Source of the DNA: Bacteroidota bacterium | GTDB lineage: Bacteria; Bacteroidota; Bacteroidia; Bacteroidales; Prolixibacteraceae | DNA length: 8,434 nt | Reading direction: 5' to 3' | Assembly (NCBI GenBank): GCA_023488865.1 | Contig: JAMDDG010000047.1 | Location: 1-8,434, forward strand | In this document: positions 1 to 8,300 of the stretch, in pieces | Position numbering within the stretch: the first letter of the stretch is position 1 | Layout: each line of letters begins with the position of its first letter | The notes under the pieces: generated by a model | The model's database searches: none | What the model saw: only the letters and a program-made list of their open reading frames with translations | Told to the model about the DNA's origin: nothing | Made by a program: the position numbers and the translations under genes

Positions 1-188
1 ATCTTAAAGTAGCACATGAAATAGTCCTGACTCCCGGTGATCAATTTACTCTTAATCCGGATACCTTACATTGGTTCAGGGCGGGTAATGAAGGAGCTGT
101 GGTTTCTGAGTTTTCCACAACAAGCACTGATGGTGATGATATCTTTACAGATCCAGGTATTAACAGATTTACAAAAATTATAGAATAA
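1..188 (+). CDS. D-lyxose isomerase-like cupin, C-terminal fragment (5' end outside window)
   Basis: Reading from base 3, the frame is open to a TAA at 186-188 and gives the last ~62 residues of a protein whose start lies left of the window. The peptide contains LTPGDQFTL, TLHWFRAG, GAVVSEFST and DIFTDPGINR, which I recognise as the C-terminal part of the D-lyxose ketol-isomerase family (YdaE-like cupins). The His of the HWF motif (codon 69-71) matches a metal-binding His of the family. These cytoplasmic metal-dependent enzymes interconvert D-lyxose and D-xylulose, and characterised members also act on D-mannose/D-fructose. The PfkB kinase starts 23 bases after the stop, so the two are probably co-transcribed and the kinase may use the ketose product. 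The DNA is AT-rich like the kinase. Family assignment is fairly firm; the true substrate cannot be told from this fragment. Confidence 0.8.
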   Translation, partial: LKVAHEIVLTPGDQFTLNPDTLHWFRAGNEGAVVSEFSTTSTDGDDIFTDPGINRFTKIIE

Positions 189-211
189 ATTTTGTAAAAA
201 AGGAAAATTCT

Positions 212-1234
212 ATGACAGATATCGTATGTGTAGGAATATTAGTTGCCGATGTTTTGGGAAAAACAGTTAACAGCTTTCCGGAAAAGGGTAAATTAGCCTT
301 GGTTGATAGAATGTCACTTCAAATTGGCGGATGTGCCGCGAATGTCGTGATAGACCTTGCAAAATTAGGATTGGGATCCACTATAATCGGCAAGATAGGA
401 GATGATAACTTCGGTAAATTCTTACTCGAAACCCTTAATTCAAATAAAGTGAATATATCAGGCCTGAAACTTGACAATAATGTTTCAACCTCTGCTTCCA
501 TGGTCATGATATCCAGTGATGGAGAAAGGTCAATTCTGCATTCTTTCGGTGCCAATGCTAAATTTTGCTTTGATGATATTAATCTTGATATTATAAAAAA
601 ATCAAAAATATTACTAATAGCCGGGACATTCTTAATGCCGGATTTTGATGGTGAAGGTACCAGAAAATTATTAAAATTTGCCAAGGAAAACGGAGTCCTG
701 TGTTGTATGGATACAGCATGGGATTCAACAGGTGAATGGTTAAATAAAATTGAACCATCTTTGGAATATCTCGATTGGTTTATGCCTAGTTATGATGAAG
801 CAGTTGAGATGAGTGGCAAAACAAAACATGAAGGGATAGCGCAGTTTTTCTATTCTAAAGGTGTGAGAAATGTCATCGTAAAACTTGGTAGTGAAGGATG
901 TTACGTTAAACCGGAGAATGAAGATGGTTATACTGTCGTGGCATTTAATAAAGTAAAAGCTATAGACACATCAGGTGCCGGTGATTCATTTTGTGCCGGA
1001 TTTATAGCAGGTTTATATAAGGGTTGGAAGGTACAAAAGTGTGCAGAGTTTGCCAATGCAGTTGGAGCTCATTGTATAATGCAGATAGGTACAACTACCG
1101 GGATTAAATCAATCGAAGAAGTCTTGAGATTTATAAGTGATTATGAATTTATTCACGTTAAAAAGTCACATACGAAAATGAACAATGAAGCATCACCAAC
1201 ACATATATTAACTAACAAAAAAAACTACAAATGA
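212..1234 (+). CDS. PfkB/ribokinase-family carbohydrate kinase
   Basis: Cytoplasmic ATP-dependent sugar kinase of 340 residues. Both PfkB signatures are visible: the N-terminal glycine-rich one (IGGCAANVVIDLAKLG, about residues 38-53, then IGKIGDD at 59-65) and the C-terminal DTSGAGDSFCAGF at 252-264, where GAGD forms the anion hole and Asp258 is the expected catalytic base. VKLGSEG at 223-229 is the usual strand before the ATP site, and Asp13 is a likely sugar contact. The ATG at 212 has a plausible weak ribosome site (AAGGA, 199-203) and puts the first strand at the usual place. The substrate is not readable from motifs. With a lyxose/mannose-type isomerase upstream and an alpha-mannosidase downstream, fructokinase is my favoured guess; other hexo- or pentulokinase roles are possible. 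The fold should end near residue 308, and the last ~30 residues (Lys/Asn/Thr-rich) look like an unusual extension. The stop overlaps the mannosidase start (ATGA). The gene is clearly more AT-rich than those downstream. Confidence 0.9.
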   Translation: MTDIVCVGILVADVLGKTVNSFPEKGKLALVDRMSLQIGGCAANVVIDLAKLGLGSTIIGKIGDDNFGKFLLETLNSNKVNISGLKLDNNVSTSASMVMISSDGERSILHSFGANAKFCFDDINLDIIKKSKILLIAGTFLMPDFDGEGTRKLLKFAKENGVLCCMDTAWDSTGEWLNKIEPSLEYLDWFMPSYDEAVEMSGKTKHEGIAQFFYSKGVRNVIVKLGSEGCYVKPENEDGYTVVAFNKVKAIDTSGAGDSFCAGFIAGLYKGWKVQKCAEFANAVGAHCIMQIGTTTGIKSIEEVLRFISDYEFIHVKKSHTKMNNEASPTHILTNKKNYK

Positions 1235-3924
1235 AAACACTTATTACCAAGACTTTAACGGTTATTTTTATTGGGTTATTGTGTTTGCCCTTGTTGTCCT
1301 TAAAGAACGATAAAGGCAAAGTTTCTTCGGGCGTAACCGAAGCCAAACCTCAGAAAGACACCATCCATGTAATTGGCCATGCGCACATGGACATGAACTG
1401 GCTCTGGACCTATTCCGAAACGATGAAGATGTGCAATGACAACCTACGGCAGACCGTTGCTTTTATGGACGAGTTTCCTGATTTTACGATGTTGCAAAGT
1501 CAGGCCGCGGTTTACAACTTTGTCGAAAAGGTAGACCCTCCGTTGTTCGAGTTGGTTAAAAAATATGTGAAAGCAGGAAGGCTCGAACTGGGCGGAGGAA
1601 TGTGGACAGAAGGCGATATGAACCTTTCGTCGGGTGAAGCGATAACCCGTACCTTTCTTTTAGGCCAGCGTTATTTTCAGAGCCGGTTCGGAAAAATGGC
1701 ACACGTGGGTTGGCTGCCCGACAATTTCGGCCATATTTCGCAAATGCCGCAGATCCTGAAACAGGCAGGGTGCGATTATTTTTATTTTCACCGCTGTAAA
1801 CCGTACAAAGGGACCTTCTGGTGGATAGGAAGCGACTCTTCAAAAGTTTTGTGCTATGCAAATGATACATACAACGGAAATATTACCCCAAATTTGAAAG
1901 ATGAGTTTCAAAAAATTACTCCTGATAAGCATCGTTTGTTGCAAATAACGGGTGTTGGCGACCATGGGGGCGGCCCGACACGCGAAAACATCGAGATGGT
2001 GCACCAGCTGGATAAAACTCCAGGGTACCCCGCTGTTAAATTTACCACTGCCGGTAATTTCTTCAGCAAGGTTTCCAAAGAGATGAGCGGCAGGCCGACC
2101 CATCACGGAGAGATGCAATTCATTTTTGAAGGATGTTATTCCAATGTCTCCGATATTAAGGAAGGAAACCGCAACTGCGAGAGTTCCCTTTTCAGCAGCG
2201 AATTCTTCAATACCCTTCGCTGGCTCAATGGAGACAAATATCCGGCCGACGAACTTCGCGACCTTTGGACAACGGTAACCTTTAACCAATTTCACGACAT
2301 TCTTCCAGGCTCGGCTATCAACGAAGCCAATAAGGAAGCGGTGGCCCGTTATACCGAAGTACTTCGTAAATCATCCGAATTACGGGACAATGCCTTCCGC
2401 AAGATGGCCGATGAGGTAAAATTCCAGACAGGAATGGGACAGCCTGTTGTGGCCTATAACCTTCAGCCAAATGGCCGCAAAGCGCTTGTTGAAGCGAACG
2501 TTTATTCGCACCAGGAACCGGTAACCGCCAAATTTAGAGGTTGGGGCGACTATTATGGTTCAAAATATATTAAGTCCGTCGATAAAGGACAAGGGGATGT
2601 TCCTACGGTTCTGGTACGTGATGCTTCCGGGAAAACCTATCCGGCGCAAGTAGTATGGGGGAAATCAACACCTCCCGGATTTACATCGAAAGTTCAGTTT
2701 GTGGTGGAGAATATGCCGGCCGGCGGTTACAAAACATTTTATGTCGATATGACCAAGCCAGGCGAATTCAACCAGACTATTCCATTTAGCAACAACACCT
2801 TCGAAACCGATTTTTTCAGCGTGAAGTTTGACATGAAAACGGGAAACATCGTCAGCCTGTTTGATAAACGCACCCAAAAGGAATTTGTACGGGAAGGCGG
2901 TCAGCTGAATACCCTGAAGATGTCACTCGAAGACAAGAAGGGTAAGATGAAATCATGGACCATTAATAAAATAGTGAAAGAAGAGGAGGTAACCAATGTC
3001 GCCAGTGTTAAAGTGGTTGAAGACGGGCCGGTAAGGGCCTGTGTCGAGGCGGTAAGCACCTGGGGAAAATCAAGATTTATCGAACGTACTTACCTTTACC
3101 GCTCCTATCCGCGTATCGATTACAATCTTGAAGTGCACTGGCTGGAAACAGGAAGCGACAGCACGGATTCACCCATGCTGAGGACAGAATTTCCTATTTC
3201 CATGGATAACTCCAAATTTTACTCACAGGTTCCTTTTGATGTAGTTGAAAGACCTGTCGACGGGAAGATAAACGGGGCAGATGCCCCCTCCTACCTGAAG
3301 TCGCAGACCAATATTTATGGCGTTGAACCTGAAAGAAACGACGGGCAGGAAGTCCCTGCACAAAAATGGGTGGATGTTACGGATGGGAAAGTAGGTATCG
3401 CACTCCTGAATAAAACAAAATATGGTCATTCCTATCATAACGGAAACCTGAGGCTCACCCTGATGCGGTCGGCCGGTAACCCGGATATCTATCCCAATCT
3501 TGGCAAATTCACCATCAACTATTCGCTGTTCCCTCACGCTGGCGACTGGAAAAACGGCGTTTGGGCTGAAGGGGAAGACTTTAACCAACCCGTTTATGCG
3601 GCAGAACCTCCTTCCCTGGCACTTGTAAAAAAACATGCGACCCGTCCCGAAGAAGCATCTTTCTTCTCTGTCACCCCTGCCAATGTCGCAATGACCGGGA
3701 TGAAACAGGCAGAAAACGCAGAAGAGCTTATAATCAGGCTGGTTGAAGTAGAAGGAAAAGAAACAACCGCTACGATCAATTTGCCGGTCGTGGCCAAAGC
3801 GGTAAGAAACCTTACCTTAATTGAATTGCCGGTTGGAAATGCAAAAGCGCCTGTAATTTCGGGTAAATCGGTCAAAGTAAAACTGAAGCCCCACGAAATA
3901 GTAACCCTCGGGATTAAACAATAA
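1231..3924 (+). CDS. exported GH38 alpha-mannosidase
   Basis: Retaining zinc-dependent alpha-mannosidase of 897 residues, full length for the family, releasing mannose from alpha-mannosides. A basic N-terminus and hydrophobic stretch (residues 8-23) form a signal peptide. Cys18 is preceded by Leu-Leu and does not make a normal lipobox, so a soluble periplasmic or secreted enzyme is more likely than a lipoprotein. The catalytic domain spans about 45-310: HAHMDMNWLW carries zinc ligands His52 and Asp54, WLPDNFGH carries the nucleophile and zinc ligand Asp164, and GDHGGGPT (243-250) is in the region expected to supply the acid/base. FNQFHDILPG places the fourth zinc ligand at His355 in the helical middle domain. 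A beta-sandwich region follows (about 520-780), and a C-terminal domain ends with the typical PHEIVTLGI. All key residues are intact. The ATG overlaps the kinase stop, suggesting translational coupling. Linkage preference (N-glycan, yeast mannan or other) cannot be read from sequence. Confidence 0.95.
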   Translation: MKTLITKTLTVIFIGLLCLPLLSLKNDKGKVSSGVTEAKPQKDTIHVIGHAHMDMNWLWTYSETMKMCNDNLRQTVAFMDEFPDFTMLQSQAAVYNFVEKVDPPLFELVKKYVKAGRLELGGGMWTEGDMNLSSGEAITRTFLLGQRYFQSRFGKMAHVGWLPDNFGHISQMPQILKQAGCDYFYFHRCKPYKGTFWWIGSDSSKVLCYANDTYNGNITPNLKDEFQKITPDKHRLLQITGVGDHGGGPTRENIEMVHQLDKTPGYPAVKFTTAGNFFSKVSKEMSGRPTHHGEMQFIFEGCYSNVSDIKEGNRNCESSLFSSEFFNTLRWLNGDKYPADELRDLWTTVTFNQFHDILPGSAINEANKEAVARYTEVLRKSSELRDNAFRKMADEVKFQTGMGQPVVAYNLQPNGRKALVEANVYSHQEPVTAKFRGWGDYYGSKYIKSVDKGQGDVPTVLVRDASGKTYPAQVVWGKSTPPGFTSKVQFVVENMPAGGYKTFYVDMTKPGEFNQTIPFSNNTFETDFFSVKFDMKTGNIVSLFDKRTQKEFVREGGQLNTLKMSLEDKKGKMKSWTINKIVKEEEVTNVASVKVVEDGPVRACVEAVSTWGKSRFIERTYLYRSYPRIDYNLEVHWLETGSDSTDSPMLRTEFPISMDNSKFYSQVPFDVVERPVDGKINGADAPSYLKSQTNIYGVEPERNDGQEVPAQKWVDVTDGKVGIALLNKTKYGHSYHNGNLRLTLMRSAGNPDIYPNLGKFTINYSLFPHAGDWKNGVWAEGEDFNQPVYAAEPPSLALVKKHATRPEEASFFSVTPANVAMTGMKQAENAEELIIRLVEVEGKETTATINLPVVAKAVRNLTLIELPVGNAKAPVISGKSVKVKLKPHEIVTLGIKQ

Positions 3925-3943
3925 ACATTACTATAGTCACTAA

Positions 3944-3960
3944 TTTCTAAAATTTAGAAA
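3944..3960. repeat. perfect 8-bp inverted repeat after the mannosidase gene
   Basis: TTTCTAAA and TTTAGAAA flank a single A, forming a perfect dyad 20 bases after the mannosidase stop and 88 bases before fecR. It is A/T-rich with almost no loop, so it is a poor intrinsic terminator. A protein-binding operator for the fecR-receptor unit is possible but unproven, and chance palindromes occur in AT-rich spacers. Confidence 0.45.
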
Positions 3961-3970
3961 AAAGATTACT

Positions 3971-4020
3971 TTCCGTGTCACCCGTTTTTTCAGTTTGTGT
4001 GCTTTTCTTATTGAGAATGG
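3971..4020 (+). promoter_or_regulatory. candidate promoter region for fecR
   Basis: This pyrimidine-rich part of the 123-base gap contains CACCCGTTTTTT (3979-3990) followed by TTTGTGTG (3994-4001) and TCTTATTGAG (4006-4015). A TTTG element is present, but no good TAnnTTTG box of the Bacteroidota housekeeping type lies at the right distance. If fecR has its own promoter it should be here, perhaps one read by an ECF sigma factor. The call rests on position and composition, not on a matched consensus. Confidence 0.25.
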
Positions 4021-4047
4021 ACAAAACCGTACGAACACAGGCACAAA

Positions 4048-5235
4048 ATGGAAATTTATTCCCCGTATAAAAAAATTGCCAGGCTAATTGCAGGTGAAAT
4101 TGGGCCCGGATTAACACAGGAAGAAAAAAAAGAACTGGCTGACTGGTTAAATGAGGATCTAAAAAATAAGGAATTATTTAATCGGATTAAATCTTCGGCC
4201 AATTACCGGAAATGGGCTGAAACACGGGGAAAAATTAACCTCCACCCAAGTTGGGAAAATCTTTTTCAGGCCATCCAAAAAGAAAAAAAGCGGACAATGT
4301 TCCGGAGGATGTTAAAGTATGCCGCGGTTGTTTGCTTCCCTTTAATAGTTGCCGGTGGCATTTATTATATTTTTAATCAGGTTCCGGAACAGGCAATAAC
4401 CAGTCAAACTACAGAAATCAGGCCGGGGTGCAATAAGGCGGTCCTGGTTTTGAACGATGGGGAATCTGTTGCATTGGATTCGCCGGATGATTTGTTGCTT
4501 AAAGAAAAGGATGGCACTACAATTCAAAAAACGGAAGGACTGTTAAACTACACTAAACCGGTACAAAAACTTACTAAAGTTCCGTTATTTAATACGATTA
4601 GTATCCCCAGGGGCGGTGAATACAACCTGATACTTGCCGATGGTACGCGGGTTTTCCTGAATGCCATGAGTAAATTCAAATATCCTGTACAGTTTACGGG
4701 CGCTACCCGGGAGGTAGAACTTACCGGTGAAGCCTATTTTGAGGTTACCCATTCGGGGACTCCCTTTATCGTGAAAACAAACGGTATGGATGTGGAAGTA
4801 ATGGGTACATCGTTTAATGTGAATGCCTACGAAAATACCGGGAAAGTAGTAACCACTTTGGTAGAGGGGAAAGTGAAAATCGAATCAAAAGGACCGGTAG
4901 CGGGCAGTAGGTTATTGTACCCGGACGAACAGGCAGTTTTCGATTTAACAGACCACCGGGTGGACGTAAACAAAGTTGATGTAAATCTTTACACGGCCTG
5001 GAAGGAGGGAAAATTCATCTTTTATGATACGCGTCTTGAAGATATTATGAACACTTTAACCAGGTGGTATTCAGCCGATGTCATTTTTTCAGACCCAGAA
5101 GCAAAAGAACTTCATTTTAGCGGAAGCATTGACCGTTACGGTGATATTCAGCAAATCCTGGAAATCATCCAGTCAACCAATAAAGTAGAAATAGAAATCA
5201 ATAAAACAACCATTTTATTTAAAAGGAAAAAATAA
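4048..5235 (+). CDS. FecR-family membrane anti-sigma factor
   Basis: Inner-membrane anti-sigma factor of 395 residues, normal for Bacteroidota FecR proteins. Residues 1-80 form the cytoplasmic anti-sigma part (IARLIAGEIG, LTQEEKKELADWLNE, then a Trp-containing helix near HPSWENLF at 66-73). One membrane segment lies at about 91-109. The periplasmic FecR domain runs from about 182 to 280 with SIPRGGEYNLILADGTRVFL, GEAYFEVTH and VMGTSFNVNAY. A DUF4974-like domain begins near AWKEGKFIFYD (317-327) and runs to the end. In this family the periplasmic part senses the STN domain of a TonB-dependent receptor and controls an ECF sigma factor; the STN-bearing receptor is encoded 86 bases downstream. 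No sigma factor gene lies upstream, so the partner must be encoded elsewhere or this is an orphan regulator. The ATG at 4048 is preferred because the anti-sigma domain begins at once; its ribosome site is weak, as is common in the phylum. Confidence 0.93.
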   Translation: MEIYSPYKKIARLIAGEIGPGLTQEEKKELADWLNEDLKNKELFNRIKSSANYRKWAETRGKINLHPSWENLFQAIQKEKKRTMFRRMLKYAAVVCFPLIVAGGIYYIFNQVPEQAITSQTTEIRPGCNKAVLVLNDGESVALDSPDDLLLKEKDGTTIQKTEGLLNYTKPVQKLTKVPLFNTISIPRGGEYNLILADGTRVFLNAMSKFKYPVQFTGATREVELTGEAYFEVTHSGTPFIVKTNGMDVEVMGTSFNVNAYENTGKVVTTLVEGKVKIESKGPVAGSRLLYPDEQAVFDLTDHRVDVNKVDVNLYTAWKEGKFIFYDTRLEDIMNTLTRWYSADVIFSDPEAKELHFSGSIDRYGDIQQILEIIQSTNKVEIEINKTTILFKRKK

Positions 5236-5237
5236 AA

Positions 5238-5266
5238 TGCAGGAGATGTTACGAGCATCCCCTGCA
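5238..5266 (+). other. stem-loop 1 in the fecR-receptor gap
   Basis: TGCAGG (5238-5243) pairs with CCTGCA (5261-5266). After one A/C mismatch, GATG (5245-5248) pairs with CATC (5256-5259), leaving a 7-base loop. The stem begins 2 bases after the fecR stop. No T-tract follows, so it is not a classic intrinsic terminator. It could be an RNA processing or stability element, or an attenuator, between a low-level regulator and a highly expressed porin. Confidence 0.55.
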
Positions 5267-5273
5267 AGAAACC

Positions 5274-5288
5274 CTGCCGGTCGGGCAG
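5274..5288 (+). other. stem-loop 2 in the fecR-receptor gap
   Basis: CTGCC (5274-5278) and GGCAG (5284-5288) can form a 5-bp stem around GGTCG. It lies 7 bases after stem-loop 1 and 33 bases before the receptor start. The left arm region (CCTGC, 5273-5277) is also complementary to GCAGG at 5239-5243 in stem-loop 1, so the two structures could exclude each other. It is short, so confidence as a functional element is low. Confidence 0.35.
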
Positions 5289-5321
5289 AATTATGTAGTA
5301 TTAAACTAACAGGACAAAAGT

Positions 5322-8300
5322 ATGAAAAAAAACCTTGTGAAACATTCTCCTCAAAGGAGAGCGTTGATTAAGTACATCATTATGATGAAAGCAGTATGGA
5401 TTCTCGTAATGGCTTCGGTACTGCAAGTGACTGCCGGAAACACGGAAAGTTATTCCCAAAACACTAAGCTGAACTTAAAGTTGAAGGATGCCAGCCTGGA
5501 AGAGGTAATCTGGGGCATAAGGAAACAAACTGAGTTTAATTTCTTTTACAACACGGAAGATGTGAAGGAAGTAAACGGGCTGAACCTGAACTATAAGGAT
5601 GCCACGGCGCAGGAAATCCTTACCAAATGCCTGGCGGGGACCGGTTTAACCTTTGAAATCGTAAACAAAGCGGTAATCATCAAAGAAAAGGACAAACCAA
5701 TCCATGGAATAACAACAGTTGTTTTAGAACAACCCCGGAAAAAACAACTTGAAGGTAAAGTTACCGATGCTAAAGGGGATCCTATCCCAGGCACTACGGT
5801 CATTGTGAAAGGCACTACTATTGGTACGATTACCAACGGCGATGGGGAATTTGTACTCAATGTGCCGCTTGATTCCAAAATTCTTTCATTTTCATTTGTC
5901 GGGTTCAAGTCACAGGAAATTCCTATCGGGAACAAAACAACATTCAACATTGTCCTTGAAGAGATGACTGTAGGGCTTGAGGAAGTGGTTGCCGTTGGAT
6001 ATGGTGTCCAGAAGAAAGCGAGCGTTGTTGGCGCCATTACCACTACCACCGGTAAGGAGTTGGAACGTGTAGGGGGGGTTACCAATTTGACGCAGGCCCT
6101 CACCGGCCAGTTACCTGGCCTTACGACGATCCAGACGACTGGTCAGCCGGGAAATGCAGACCCCAAAATATATATCCGCGGCCAATCTACCTGGAACGGG
6201 GGTGAACCTCTTATCCTGGTTGATGGCGTTGAGCGCCGGATGAACGATCTGGATATGAGTGAAGTTGACAATATCTCGGTGCTTAAAGATGCTTCGGCTA
6301 CCGCCGTTTACGGGGTAAAAGGCGCCAATGGCGTTATCCTCATTACCACCAGGCGTGGGTCAAAAGGAAAACCAGTACTAAGCATTTCGGCCAACTCAAC
6401 GGTCAAAAGTCCATCCCGTCTAATTGACAAATTAGATTCGTATAATACGTTGCGTATCAAAGACGAGTCCATTGAACGCGAAGTGGTCCTTAACGAGGCT
6501 GAATGGGGAGACTATACGCCCCTGCCAATAGTTGAACGTTACCGCAACCAGCAAAGCCTGAAATATCCTGAGGCATACCCAAATATCGACTGGCGAAGGG
6601 AAACTATAAAAAATACGGCTATGGACCACCATGTTAACCTGAACGTTAGCGGGGGGACCGATTTTGTAAAATATTTTAGCACATTGGCCTATTTGCACGA
6701 AGGAGACCTGTTGAAACATTATGAAAACGGCAGGGGATACAAACCAAGCGCTGGTTATGACCGGTTTAACTTCCGTACCAACCTGGATTTAAAACTCACA
6801 AAAAGTACCCTGTTGAAAATTAATCTTGCCGGTGTTTATGGCATTAGAAAAGGGAACCCGGGTGATTATACTGCGTTTCAAACGAGAGGTGCATATAGTA
6901 TGCCCCCTAATGCTTTTATGCCCCAATATAGCGATGGACGCTGGGGAAGCCATAATACTGTTCAACCGAATCCTGTGTCAGGATTGGCTAATTCTTTGTG
7001 GAAATTCCAAAAGACTGATTTAACCTCCGATTTTACCCTTAGCCAAAAGCTGGATTTTATTACCAGTGGCTTGGGCATCAGCGGTAACGTGTCGTTCGAC
7101 AATCATCTTGAGTCACAAGGCGGTATCCAAGAGGTGGGTGGCATTCCGACCAAATGGATAAATCCGGCCATCGAGGATATGGGGCCTGGTGAGGATCCGG
7201 ATAAATATATTCTGATTGATCCTATAAAAGGCATCAATCAGTTTGACTGGGTGAGACTACCCTGGATACTACAAGATGAGGTTGGCAGCTCTTTAATCAG
7301 GCGGCGCTTGTTTTACCAGATACAGGCAAACTATGCCCGGACCTTTGGCAGGCATGACATTACCGCTACCGGGGTGTTTACCCGCGAGCAACAAGCCACC
7401 GGGAGCGAGTTCCAACATTACCGCGAAGACTGGGTTTTTCGTGCTACCTACAATTATGAAGGGAAATATTTTGCCGAGTTTAATGGCGCCTACAACGGTT
7501 CGGAAAAATTCGGGCCCCGTTACCGTTTCGGGTTTTTCCCATCGGCTGCAGTGGGATGGACGATTTCCAACGAGAAGTTCATGAAAAATCTTACATGGCT
7601 CAATAAACTAAAACTTCGTTATTCGTATGGTTTGATTGGCGATGACGGGATTAGCCAGCGATGGCTGTACAACACCCAATGGAGATATGGCCTTACATCG
7701 CCACTGGCAGAATATGCACATCCATATAATCGAAGCCCCTATACCTGGTACACGGAATCGGTGATTGGCAACCCCGGTATCCATTGGGAAAAAGCAAAAA
7801 AATCCAACCTGGGCCTGGAGATGGCTGTCCTGAAAAATATGCTCTCGGCCAATGTCGAATATTTTACAGAGGACCGGACCGATATCTTATTAGTGGGACC
7901 AAGCCGGACCCTGCCGGCGTATTTTGGCGGGACACCACCAACTGCAAACGTTGGGCGCGTAAAGAAAAAGGGCTACGAAGTAGAACTTCGTTTTAACAAG
8001 AACCTGCAAAATTGGCTTTTTTGGGCCAATACCAGCGTTACGCACGCCATAGATAAAATTTTATACAAAGAAGAACCTTCCCTGAAAGATCCGCACTTGC
8101 TGGCCCAGGGATTCCAGATTGACCAGACCAAAACCACGATAAGGGATGGTTTCTACAATACATGGGACGAAGTGTATTCAGGCGCCCAGGGAGCCAACAA
8201 CAATAATCTTAAGCTGCCAGGCGATTATAAAATCATCGATTTTAACGGGGACGGTGTTATCGACTATAAAGACGCGGCCCCTTATGGTTACTCGATACGC

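Noticed and set aside
189..211. TAAATTTTG (186-194), considered as a Bacteroidota -7 promoter box before the kinase
   Set aside because: The spacing within TAnnTTTG is off by one base, it overlaps the upstream stop codon, and the 23-base gap fits operon readthrough better.
1840..2295. 151-residue minus-strand open frame, and similar ones at 1556-1870, 2665-2877, 3223-3636 and 3594-3875
   Set aside because: All are antisense to an intact GH38 gene with conserved catalytic motifs; no recognisable domains.
3944..3990. Inverted repeat followed by a T-run, considered as an intrinsic terminator for the mannosidase operon
   Set aside because: The stem is A/T-only apart from one G-C pair, has almost no loop, and the T-run (3985-3990) is 24 bases away.
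6072..6078. Run of seven G in the receptor plug region, considered as a phase-variation or frameshift site
   Set aside because: Conserved SusC sequence continues in the same frame on both sides, and a run of seven is short; there is no evidence of slippage from one sequence.
5591..6103. 170-residue open frame on the minus strand
   Set aside because: It lies wholly inside the receptor gene opposite strongly conserved domains; its Ser/Thr/Pro-rich translation resembles no family and is typical of an antisense shadow.
8238..8273. EF-hand/dockerin-like loop DFNGDGVIDYKD, considered as a separate dockerin domain
   Set aside because: This loop is a routine part of SusC-family barrels; no second repeat and no cohesin-dockerin context.
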